A stretch of DNA of 7,679 bases, taken from positions 1-7,679 of the forward strand of contig CAJOQF010000242.1 in the NCBI GenBank assembly GCA_905236295.1. Direction: 5' to 3'. The stretch comes from an uncultured Eubacterium sp. GTDB lineage: Bacteria; Bacillota; Clostridia; Lachnospirales; Lachnospiraceae. The notes beneath the pieces were generated by a model, which ran no database searches, was not told where the DNA came from, and saw only the letters and a program-made list of their open reading frames with translations. The translations under genes and the position numbers were made by a program. Shown here in pieces: positions 1 to 6,328 of the stretch; within the stretch, counting starts at the first letter, position 1; each line of letters begins with the position of its first letter.

Positions 1-1553
1 CTTATCTTGGTCGAGCTGCCGGTGATAACAATGCCCTGCTGTGCGGACGACTTTATCACATTGCTTTTCAGTGTCGTTATATATGCTTTCGCCCTGACAG
101 CGATCCCGTTCTTTCCCACCTTGTTTATGGTGTTTGAAGATATAGATGACGCCTTACTCGATCCGGTTATCTGTATGCCGTTGGCGCCGAATCCCGATAT
201 TGCATTATCCGTCACGGTAACCGATTGGGATTTGCCGAGTATAACTATGCCGTCGTAATCGGCCTCGGCATTCTTTTTGGCGAGCTTGTTCTTTGTAACG
301 CTCACATTGCGGACATCATTTATCCTCACAGCATTTCCCTGCGAAGCGATGGTGTTGTTCTTGATCTGCACACCTTTAATATAGTAGTCACCCTTCGGAA
401 GATTGCCGCTGCTCTGGGTCTGATATCCCTCTTTTCCGGTTAAGCTTCGACCGAAAATCGAGATCGCCGCAAGCGCCATTGTCTCCATATCACTGTCATT
501 TGCACAGGTTATCTTGTTGTTTTCTATAACTATTTTTGAATCGGACGGCGCAATGAAACTATCCGGGACGGATGTCTTTGTGCCTCCCATTTTGGCTATT
601 TCCGATGCGAGATATGTGCCTGTACCGTCAGTCCTTACACTACATAGTATTATACCCCATACGGCATTGTTTATCGTATTCTTTGAGATACTGACATTCT
701 CCCATGCCTGCCCGTTTATAGCGACTCCGGATATGTTGGTAAATGTATTTGAGCTGATCTCTATTCCGTTTAGCGGGCTGTTGTTAATAGCGGTATGCGA
801 ACCCACAGCTCTCGGAAGATTATTAAAACTGCATCCGCTTATCACTACATTTTTAAGCGGAAGATCCTCACACCTGTAGCTGCCGAAATGTCCCTTTGCA
901 AGCACATCGAGCTGTAACGCCTCATAGCACTTTGTCACCCCGAGGTCACCTGATATGACCTGATCTTTGAACGTGCACTTGTTAAATATGATGCTGTCTA
1001 TCGCCGCGACCTCACACAGATGCCTATCCTTTACGCTTTTAAATGTCACGCTGTCAAATACAACATTCTTCGCGTGCGCGCCCTTGACTATGGTGACATA
1101 TCCGCCCTCGCCGTCAAAAGTTCCTCCGCTCACGGTAATGTTTTCATAGTAATATCCCGTAACGCCGCTTGTGTACGAATCGATGTCTCCGATCCTCAGC
1201 ATATTGGTGGCGCCATCAGCCTTGAATGTGACTCCGTCAAGCTTTAAAGTTGTATTTGAATAGATTTTTAAGGGTGATGTCAGAGTGTACTGTCCACCCT
1301 CTATGGTTATCACGTATGGATTGCTTGCAGACGCACTGTCTTTCGCCTTATCGAGCGCTTTTTGTATGTATGCAGAAGCTCCATCCTGATACCCGTTTAT
1401 TTCAGTAGAACCAAGACATATACCGGTAGAAGCTACAGCATTTTGAGTTGCACTGACCTCTGTATCTCCGGTCGTATCATCAGCAAAAACCGGTGTCGTC
1501 ATTGCAAATGCCATAACAAACGCCATCGTGATTGTCAATAATCGTTTTCTCAT
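1..1553 (-). CDS. Secreted right-handed parallel beta-helix repeat protein (C-terminus off the left edge)
   Basis: The minus strand is open from an ATG at 1553 to the window edge: 517 codons, no stop. The start has a strong ribosome binding site (GGAGGAAG, 1561-1568) and gives a clear signal peptide, residues 1-24 (MRKRLLTITMAF... ending PVFA before DDTTGD), so the protein is exported. Residues of about 45-110 look like the N-terminal cap of pectate-lyase-like folds (helix with AYIQKALDKAKD, then an EGGQYTLTSPL strand). The rest is a series of short PbH1-type coils, each with an Asn-rich turn: ISSNTFTNISG, VSISKNTINNA, IVIENNKITC, VQIKNNTIAS, VTVTDNAISGFG, SSISSNTINKVGKNG. This supports a right-handed beta-helix as in pectate lyases, NosD or polysaccharide-binding surface proteins. 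No catalytic residues can be assigned, so polysaccharide lyase activity, binding or a structural role are all open. The missing C-terminus could hold wall-anchoring or BIG2 domains. The fold is well supported, the function is not. Confidence 0.85.
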   Translation of the reverse strand, partial: MRKRLLTITMAFVMAFAMTTPVFADDTTGDTEVSATQNAVASTGICLGSTEINGYQDGASAYIQKALDKAKDSASASNPYVITIEGGQYTLTSPLKIYSNTTLKLDGVTFKADGATNMLRIGDIDSYTSGVTGYYYENITVSGGTFDGEGGYVTIVKGAHAKNVVFDSVTFKSVKDRHLCEVAAIDSIIFNKCTFKDQVISGDLGVTKCYEALQLDVLAKGHFGSYRCEDLPLKNVVISGCSFNNLPRAVGSHTAINNSPLNGIEISSNTFTNISGVAINGQAWENVSISKNTINNAVWGIILCSVRTDGTGTYLASEIAKMGGTKTSVPDSFIAPSDSKIVIENNKITCANDSDMETMALAAISIFGRSLTGKEGYQTQSSGNLPKGDYYIKGVQIKNNTIASQGNAVRINDVRNVSVTKNKLAKKNAEADYDGIVILGKSQSVTVTDNAISGFGANGIQITGSSKASSISSNTINKVGKNGIAVRAKAYITTLKSNVIKSSAQQGIVITGSSTKI

Positions 1554-1560
1554 ACACCAT

Positions 1561-1568
1561 CTTCCTCC
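1561..1568 (-). promoter_or_regulatory. Ribosome binding site of the beta-helix gene
   Basis: GGAGGAAG on the minus strand, 7 nt before the ATG at 1553. It fixes the start at 1553. The ATG at 1560 is in another frame and too close to this site. Confidence 0.75.
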
Positions 1569-1575
1569 AATATAT

Positions 1576-1604
1576 ATAATAACTACAATAAACAGAGGTG
1601 TCAA
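1576..1604 (-). promoter_or_regulatory. Sigma-A type promoter of the beta-helix gene
   Basis: On the minus strand, TTGACA (1599-1604) is a perfect -35 box. It is followed by a 17-nt spacer and TATTAT (1576-1581), a five-of-six -10 box. The expected transcript start is near 1568-1570, at the upstream edge of the ribosome binding site, so the leader would be only about 16 nt with no room for a riboswitch or attenuator. The call rests on consensus match and position only. Confidence 0.7.
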
Positions 1605-1638
1605 CCGGACAACCAATCTCGTCATTGCATTTTCCGGT
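1604..1638. promoter_or_regulatory. Inverted repeat in the divergent control region (possible operator)
   Basis: ACCGGA (1604-1609) and its reverse complement TCCGGT (1633-1638) are separated by 23 nt. The left arm touches the -35 box of the minus-strand promoter and the right arm lies between the divergent starts. A dimeric regulator could bind here, but six-base arms can arise by chance. No regulator gene is visible in the window. Confidence 0.2.
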
Positions 1639-1653
1639 CAAAACAATTACACT
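1625..1653 (+). promoter_or_regulatory. Weak candidate promoter of the BIG2 gene, giving a leaderless start
   Basis: TTGCAT (1625-1630), a 17-nt spacer and TACACT (1648-1653) form a poor sigma-A match (3/6 and 4/6). The predicted transcript start falls at about 1660, the A of the ATG. Rival -10 boxes TATAAT (1575-1580) and TACAAT (1584-1589) lack any recognisable -35 box. The call is tentative. Confidence 0.2.
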
Positions 1654-1659
1654 GAACAC

Positions 1660-3408
1660 ATGAAAAAAGTAGCTATTATTCTATTATCAACAACACTATT
1701 ATTTGCGCAGACAGTGCCTGCCAAAACAGATTCTGTGGCGCACACAGCCAGGACTTATGAACTAAACCATATCTCTGCCGACTATGCCGGTGATTATATC
1801 GTACCGGGTGATGGAGTAAGCTATTCACCCGACAAGATCACCATATACGACGGACAGAACTTCTCTTCCGGAGATACCACCGCAACTACCGGTTATGTGG
1901 GATTTGCGATATCCGACTACGACTACAGCCATGTCGCTGACAGCGCAAAAGCAAATCCTGCATTTACGTCAAACACCATAAAGACCGGCACACTCACACA
2001 GACACAATCCGAAACCGGCGAGACTGTGACCGACAGCTCTCAGCTTGTCGACACAACTTTTCTCACAGGTTTTTCGGCAACAGGCGACTATGTGTATGTC
2101 TTAAGCAACACGAACAAACCGACCACTTACACCCTGAGTATCGTCGGTCAAAGCGATGAACCGGTGACATACACCTATATGGTAGAAAACTACAAATGCA
2201 CCGTATATGAGTATACTCATCCAATAAACTACAATATCAGCAATCCGATCGGAGACTACGGTCAGAGTCTGAGCGGCGAAGTCATCTTTGACTCATCTTC
2301 GTCATCAGAGTCTTCGTACGTCACATCCGACGAGTACTCGCTGCATATCGCAAGTCCTTCCCTCGAGGGATATCACTTTGTAAAATGGACTTCAAACGCA
2401 TATCCCGCCGGAACAGAGTCTGATTACACCATAAAGGATTCAGACCGCGATTCAAAGGGAGGCTCCGCTTTGAACATTCCGGCCACAAACCCATATCTGA
2501 AGTCTGGAGGCACTACTCTTAAACCGGTTTTCATATCCGGCAAGACTCTCACCATTGACGCGACCGCATACGGACAGTATCCAAAAGCGACAGTCGGCAA
2601 CTCATCAAAGTACATCGCCGAGATAAACGGAAGCGCAAACGACTTTGATCTGTCATTCACTCCGGACGAGATCGCATCACTGCTCAATGTCACATACAAG
2701 AATCACTACATAGACGGATGGTATTACAGAACAGGTGACGATCTGACAACTCAGACCCATGAATACTATGGACTCAACAACATCGACACCTACGACATGG
2801 ACCAAAACGGCATCATCAACTCATACGACAAGGCAAGTCCATACTCTTACACCGGCAAGGACGGAAAAGACAACCTTGTGATAAGCCCGATCTGGAAGCC
2901 TGCCGTTTTGAGCGTTACCCTGAATTACTCAAAAATATCTCTTGAAAAAGGCGATGTGAGCGTCCTTAGGACAACCAGCATAAAACCGGCGGACATAGAT
3001 ACACTGATCAGCTGGAAATCCTCAAACTCATCAATTGTCAAAGTGGGACAAAACGGCAGAATTGTCGCAAAGAAAAACGGCACTGCAACCATCACCTGCA
3101 TTGCTACAGACGGAGGCAGGAACAGCGTCACCGCAAAATGCACCGTGACAGTAAAAACCCCGGTCACAAAGGTCAAGCTAAGCAAAAAGACCTTAAAGCT
3201 GGCAGCTGGAAAAACCTACGCCTTAAAGGCAACTGTCTATCCTTCAACCGCCAGCAAAAAGAAAGTCACATGGGAGAGCACCAACACATCGATCGCCATC
3301 GTATCTTCTGCCGGTCTCGTTAAGGCAAAGAAAAAAGGCCGCTGCACGATAACAGCGACCTCGGCAAGCGGAAATAAACGCTCAAAATGTAAGGTTAATG
3401 TATATTGA
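1660..3408 (+). CDS. Secreted cell-surface protein with InlB-like repeats and two C-terminal BIG2 (Ig-like) domains
   Basis: 582 residues from the ATG at 1660. The frame is open back to 1528, but only this start gives an export signal (MKKVAIILLSTTLLFAQTVPA, residues 1-21), and the longer form would run into the divergent beta-helix gene. No ribosome binding site precedes it. Residues of about 25-200 are Ser/Thr/Asp-rich and unrecognised. Next come a serine run (212-219), a stretch resembling bacterial InlB/Listeria-Bacteroides repeats (GYHFVKW, 237-243), a second such stretch (YIDGWYYRTGDDL, about 350-362) and a single calcium-loop-like DMDQNGIINSYD (379-390). Two BIG2 domains follow (about 416-499 and 501-582) with the family pattern of VTLNYSKISLEKGD, WKSSNSSIVKV and GTATITC. 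The second has 17 lysines and one acidic residue, which suggests electrostatic contact with wall polymers. Each BIG2 domain has two cysteines (480/494, 562/577), possibly disulfide-bonded. No LPXTG motif or membrane tail is present. The molecular role is unknown; adhesion or wall attachment is inferred. Confidence 0.85.
   Translation: MKKVAIILLSTTLLFAQTVPAKTDSVAHTARTYELNHISADYAGDYIVPGDGVSYSPDKITIYDGQNFSSGDTTATTGYVGFAISDYDYSHVADSAKANPAFTSNTIKTGTLTQTQSETGETVTDSSQLVDTTFLTGFSATGDYVYVLSNTNKPTTYTLSIVGQSDEPVTYTYMVENYKCTVYEYTHPINYNISNPIGDYGQSLSGEVIFDSSSSSESSYVTSDEYSLHIASPSLEGYHFVKWTSNAYPAGTESDYTIKDSDRDSKGGSALNIPATNPYLKSGGTTLKPVFISGKTLTIDATAYGQYPKATVGNSSKYIAEINGSANDFDLSFTPDEIASLLNVTYKNHYIDGWYYRTGDDLTTQTHEYYGLNNIDTYDMDQNGIINSYDKASPYSYTGKDGKDNLVISPIWKPAVLSVTLNYSKISLEKGDVSVLRTTSIKPADIDTLISWKSSNSSIVKVGQNGRIVAKKNGTATITCIATDGGRNSVTAKCTVTVKTPVTKVKLSKKTLKLAAGKTYALKATVYPSTASKKKVTWESTNTSIAIVSSAGLVKAKKKGRCTITATSASGNKRSKCKVNVY
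3327..3361 (-). terminator. Intrinsic terminator of the CDP-glycerol transferase transcript, inside the BIG2 coding sequence
   Basis: Read on the minus strand, AGGTCGCTG (3361-3353), loop TTATCGTG and CAGCGGCCT (3344-3336) form a 9-bp GC-rich stem with one U-G wobble. The stem is followed at once by a U-tract, TTTTTCTTT (3335-3327). It starts 48 nt after the transferase stop codon. On the plus strand the hairpin is preceded by A-residues and has no U-tract after it, so it should stop only minus-strand transcripts. The same bases encode the lysine-rich AKKKGRCTITATS motif of the second BIG2 domain. Confidence 0.75.
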
Positions 3409-3409
3409 T

Positions 3410-4585
3410 CTACTTAGTGACAGCTTTTATACGTTCACAGATCTTTCGGGTTGCCATACCGCTTTCATAGGAACCGAGCTCTTCATGATGCGCTTTAACG
3501 GCGTCAAGGTATGATCTGCGTCTGTCGTTATCATTGATAAGTGATACTATATTTTTTACAGTGTCATCCATATTATCTGAAATCGGAAACGGCCAATTGT
3601 CCACGTCGACATAGAAGCCGTTTTCTTTTGTGTATTCATCTTTATCCGGCGCAAAAAGTACACACGGACGCCCTAAGAAAGAATAATCCCACACACATGA
3701 GGAGTAATCCGTTATCAACACATCCGCCGCGCAGAGAAGCTCCTGCATATCCGGATAATCCTCCGCATTGATAACATTTTCACCGACAACCCTGACATTC
3801 GATCCGTCATTCTGGTATCTGTGATACCTGCTTATGATGTACCAGTCTCCCTCTTTGGCATTTAACCCATGACTCACATGGTCGGCATCAAAACATACCT
3901 CAGTACTGAGATTTCTGTATGTGGGTGCATAGAGCACCACCTTACCATTTTCCGGAATATGGTAGAACGCCTTTACCTTCTTTGCTATCTCGTCCACTTC
4001 ACCCCGTACAAGGAGATCGTTCCTGGGAGTTCCATCCCTGAACACTTCCCCCTGATAGCCATAGGTTGAACGGATCATGTATTCTTCCTGAAGTTTGCAG
4101 CTGGATACGAAGAGATTTATATTTTTGGCGCTGAAAGCTGCGCGCTTTGCAGCTGCTCCTCCCGCATCCGCGCGTCCGTTTTCAACCTTTTTATACGCTC
4201 CTCCCCCATGCCATGTGTTTATCACATACTGGGAATCTCTAAATGCAAACCACGGAATGTACGAACCGTTCGATACCACAACTTTCGAAGTCAACATTAG
4301 CGGAAAAGAAGAAACAGCAAAGTGTTTCTTTAGCTTTGCCCCTTCTTCTTCCAAAAAACGATATTTAGCCGGTTCATTGACCATCCATACGTATTCGTAC
4401 TCTCCCGGATAATTGTCTCTCAGATACTGATATATATACTTTGGATTGCACGAATAATCATACACATTACCGCCCGTAAGACCTGTAAAGAGGATTCTGT
4501 TGTTCTTTACAGGCATAAGACGAAATGGCAGAGTGAAAACTTTTACCACCCCTGAAAAAACAACTTTCAAAAAAGCCTTATCCAT
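3410..4585 (-). CDS. CDP-glycerol glycerophosphotransferase family protein (TagB/TagF-like)
   Basis: 391 residues. Enzymes of this family move glycerol-phosphate or ribitol-phosphate from a CDP-activated donor onto wall teichoic acid or other surface glycans at the inner face of the membrane. Family landmarks appear in order: NTWHGGGAYKK (123-133, the WHG motif), DGTPRND (184-190), LYAPTYR (218-224), SRYHRY (252-257), DVLITDYSSCVWDY (288-301) and FAPDKDEY (311-318). This is the catalytic domain alone, without the N-terminal extension of TagF. The first 25 residues are hydrophobic and basic (KVVFSGVVKVFTLPFRL) and may hold it to the membrane. The start has a TAGGAG site 9 nt upstream, in the 15-nt gap after aroC, which suggests co-transcription. 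The stop is 1 nt from the stop of the convergent BIG2 gene. The family is certain; donor, acceptor and priming versus polymerising role cannot be told. No other teichoic-acid genes are in view. Confidence 0.9.
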   Translation of the reverse strand: MDKAFLKVVFSGVVKVFTLPFRLMPVKNNRILFTGLTGGNVYDYSCNPKYIYQYLRDNYPGEYEYVWMVNEPAKYRFLEEEGAKLKKHFAVSSFPLMLTSKVVVSNGSYIPWFAFRDSQYVINTWHGGGAYKKVENGRADAGGAAAKRAAFSAKNINLFVSSCKLQEEYMIRSTYGYQGEVFRDGTPRNDLLVRGEVDEIAKKVKAFYHIPENGKVVLYAPTYRNLSTEVCFDADHVSHGLNAKEGDWYIISRYHRYQNDGSNVRVVGENVINAEDYPDMQELLCAADVLITDYSSCVWDYSFLGRPCVLFAPDKDEYTKENGFYVDVDNWPFPISDNMDDTVKNIVSLINDNDRRRSYLDAVKAHHEELGSYESGMATRKICERIKAVTK

Positions 4586-4594
4586 TATGCAAAA

Positions 4595-4600
4595 CTCCTA
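4595..4600 (-). promoter_or_regulatory. Ribosome binding site of the CDP-glycerol transferase gene
   Basis: TAGGAG on the minus strand, 9 nt before the ATG at 4585. It directly follows the aroC stop codon, and its first three bases form a second in-frame stop (TAA TAG), so a ribosome ending aroC sits on the next gene's initiation site. Confidence 0.65.
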
Positions 4601-5710
4601 TTACTGCAGGGTTCGGTAAAAACCTACCACATCATCTATATTTGCACACATATTTGTAAACATGAGATCCAAAACAGTGATCGCGGCCATACATTCTACC
4701 ACCACTGCTGCCCTGGTGACAATAACCGGATCGTGGCGTCCCTTGATTTCAATGGTAGTCTGCTCTCCTGCTTTATTTACAGTGCGCTGCGTTTTTGAGA
4801 TGGAGGGTGTGGGCTTAAACGCTGCGCGCAGCACCACCATGCTGCCGTCACTCATTCCACCGAGTGTACCTCCGCTGTGATTGGTCTCTTTTTTAATACG
4901 TCCGAAATCATCGGTCGTAAAAGCATCATTGTTTTCGCTTCCGACGGAATTTGCCACTGCGAATCCGTCACCGATCTCAACTCCCTTGACTCCGCCTATT
5001 GAGCCCATCGCCTTAAAGAGATTTGCATCAAGCTTTTCAAACACGGTATCACCGATCCCGGCCGGAAGTCCGGCTATACGGCACTCGACAATACCACCTG
5101 TGGAATCTCCTTCTTTTTTGAGCTTTTCTATGTACTCTTCCGCCTCTTTCGCATACTTCATTGAAGGCATGACCGCGGAATTTTCAAAGATCACATTGTA
5201 ATCATACTCATCTTCCGGTACGTTGACAGGACCGATTGATTTTACATAGGCGACGAGTCTTACTCCGAGCATCTCAAGTACCTTGGATGCAATTGCACCG
5301 GCACAGACTCTTCCTATGGTCTCTCTTCCCGACGATCTTCCGCCGCCGCGATAATCACGGATGCCGTACTTTTCATCGAAAGGATAATCCGCATGTCCCG
5401 GTCTGTAGACTTCTGCTATATCCGAGTAATCCTTCGAATGCGCATCCGCATTCTTTACAAGCAAAGAAATCGGGGTGCCAAGAGTTCTTCCCTCAAACAC
5501 TCCCGATAATATTTCAACTTCATCAGATTCTTTTCTTGAAGTTGTGAATTTGGATGTGCCGGGCTTTCTCCTGTCAAGAAATCTCTGTATATCCGCCTCA
5601 CAAAGCTCCACATCCGCAGGACATCCGTCCACCGTGACTCCAACCGCTTTCCCATGGGACTCTCCCCAAGTACTCACCTTAAATAAAGTACCATATACTG
5701 AACCTGCCAT
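4601..5710 (-). CDS. aroC: Chorismate synthase
   Basis: Chorismate synthase (EC 4.2.3.5) makes chorismate from 5-enolpyruvylshikimate-3-phosphate, the last step of the shikimate pathway, using reduced FMN; it acts in the cytoplasm as a tetramer. The family signatures are all present: GESHGKAVGVTVDGCP (16-31), the RPGHADYP motif (103-110), GGGRSSGRETIGR (122-134), NHSGGTLGGMSDG (277-289) and RHDPVIVTRAAVVVECM (325-341). The two histidines conserved in the family are His19 and His106, and Asp327 is in place. Length (369 residues) is normal and the gene looks intact. Two adjacent ATGs exist, at 5713 and 5710. The AGGAGGA site at 5714-5720 abuts the first, so the second is preferred and gives MAGSVYGTLFKVSTWGESHG. 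The other shikimate genes are not nearby. The CDP-glycerol transferase follows after 15 nt; the FliD-like gene ends about 40 nt upstream. Confidence 0.98.
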   Translation of the reverse strand: MAGSVYGTLFKVSTWGESHGKAVGVTVDGCPADVELCEADIQRFLDRRKPGTSKFTTSRKESDEVEILSGVFEGRTLGTPISLLVKNADAHSKDYSDIAEVYRPGHADYPFDEKYGIRDYRGGGRSSGRETIGRVCAGAIASKVLEMLGVRLVAYVKSIGPVNVPEDEYDYNVIFENSAVMPSMKYAKEAEEYIEKLKKEGDSTGGIVECRIAGLPAGIGDTVFEKLDANLFKAMGSIGGVKGVEIGDGFAVANSVGSENNDAFTTDDFGRIKKETNHSGGTLGGMSDGSMVVLRAAFKPTPSISKTQRTVNKAGEQTTIEIKGRHDPVIVTRAAVVVECMAAITVLDLMFTNMCANIDDVVGFYRTLQ

Positions 5711-5713
5711 CAT

Positions 5714-5720
5714 TCCTCCT
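5714..5720 (-). promoter_or_regulatory. Ribosome binding site that decides the aroC start
   Basis: AGGAGGA on the minus strand is a full anti-16S match. It touches the ATG at 5713 (no spacer) but leaves 3-4 nt to the ATG at 5710, so initiation at 5710 is more likely. The spacing is still short for either start. Confidence 0.65.
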
Positions 5721-5750
5721 ATCTATAATCGCCGCACGAGTTTATCCGAC

Positions 5751-6314
5751 TCACAACGTAATGTCAATCCCCCGTTTCGCATATGAATCCTCAATTGCCT
5801 TGTTTTTGACAGTGAGTTTTTCTAACTTCCCTTTCAGTTTCGACATCTCCTTCGAATACTCACTCTCACTCCCAAACACCGTCGCAATCTTCTTCGCAGA
5901 AACATCTTTCAGCACCGACTTGGTCGTCTTTAACGTCCCCGTCGAACCCGATACACTGACGCCGAGCGCAGACAACTCACTCGCATACTCCTTGTTTAAG
6001 TTCTTCATGGAGTTTTTGACCTGCTTTATCTTGCGATTACCGGTCGCATCAGTGGATTTTAACATATTATTGAAAGTATCAACAAATGCGGCAACCTGTG
6101 TTCTAGCCTCCTCATCTTCCTTGTCAGATGAGAGTTCTATAGTATCCAACGCTTTTTTTAATGCATGTGAATCCGCAACCGAAAGTTTTCCTGCGCTACT
6201 TCCCGTCCTCTGAGTGGCAGTGATAAATCCCCTGTTCACTCCATAGAATTGTCTCAGATAATAATCTGTTCCACAACCGTTTGGACTTACAATATTTACA
6301 GATGCCATTGACAT
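5751..6314 (-). CDS. Small protein resembling the C-terminal part of the flagellar cap protein FliD; function unknown
   Basis: 187 residues, start supported by GAGGAG 8 nt upstream. There is no signal peptide or membrane segment. Residues 1-60 are not recognised. Residues of about 77-150 follow the order seen in the FliD C-terminal domain: a helix AAFVDTFNNMLKS (75-87, compare the FVDAYN-type helix of FliD), a second long helix (96-112, VKNSMKNLNKEYASEL), then LSALGVSVSGSTGTLKTTKS (114-133), which resembles the FliD pattern of a GI(T/S) strand, a G-T-L turn and a following helix. It then has VLKDVSAKKIATVFG (134-148), like the FliD segment ending in a hydrophobic-Phe pair. Residues 153-177 are a likely coiled coil rich in Lys and Glu. 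A full FliD is two to three times longer. The protein could be a FliD-like secreted or filament-associated factor, a chaperone-like relative, or only a fold analogue. The resemblance was judged by eye and is moderate. Confidence 0.7.
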   Translation of the reverse strand: MSMASVNIVSPNGCGTDYYLRQFYGVNRGFITATQRTGSSAGKLSVADSHALKKALDTIELSSDKEDEEARTQVAAFVDTFNNMLKSTDATGNRKIKQVKNSMKNLNKEYASELSALGVSVSGSTGTLKTTKSVLKDVSAKKIATVFGSESEYSKEMSKLKGKLEKLTVKNKAIEDSYAKRGIDITL

Positions 6315-6322
6315 AGTATCAA

Positions 6323-6328
6323 CTCCTC
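6323..6328 (-). promoter_or_regulatory. Ribosome binding site of the FliD-like gene
   Basis: GAGGAG on the minus strand, 8 nt before the ATG at 6314. It favours this start over the in-frame ATG at 6308. No convincing promoter or terminator was found in the rest of the 94-nt gap up to 6408, apart from short weak stems such as CGCC-GGT-GGCG (about 6333-6343). Confidence 0.65.

Noticed and set aside
1528..1659. N-terminal extension of the BIG2 gene to an upstream ATG at 1528.
   Set aside because: It would overlap the divergent beta-helix gene's start, would bury the signal peptide at residue 45, and has no export-like sequence of its own.
2290..2340. Low-complexity TCATC/TCTTCG stretch in the BIG2 gene.
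   Set aside because: It simply encodes the serine run at residues 212-219. No regular repeat unit or phase-variation tract is visible.
3526..3557. AT-rich hairpin (TTATC-ATT-GATAA) followed after 12 nt by TTTTTT on the plus strand.
   Set aside because: The stem is only 5 bp with one G-C pair and the T-run is too far away for an intrinsic terminator.
3587..3625. Possible plus-strand terminator for the BIG2 gene inside the transferase gene: AAACGGC (3587-3593) pairs with GCCGTTT (3617-3623), followed by T-rich sequence.
   Set aside because: The loop is 23 nt, the T-run is partly used in the stem, and it lies about 180 nt past the stop codon. It may act weakly but cannot be called.
4095..5786. 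Several 70-106 codon plus-strand open frames opposite aroC and the transferase.
   Set aside because: They lie antisense to strongly recognised genes, share no ribosome binding sites and give no recognisable protein.
5761..6213. 150-codon plus-strand open frame opposite the FliD-like gene.
   Set aside because: It is a shadow. The minus frame has a good ribosome binding site and a plausible soluble protein, while the plus frame gives a Phe/Ser-rich sequence with no domain.
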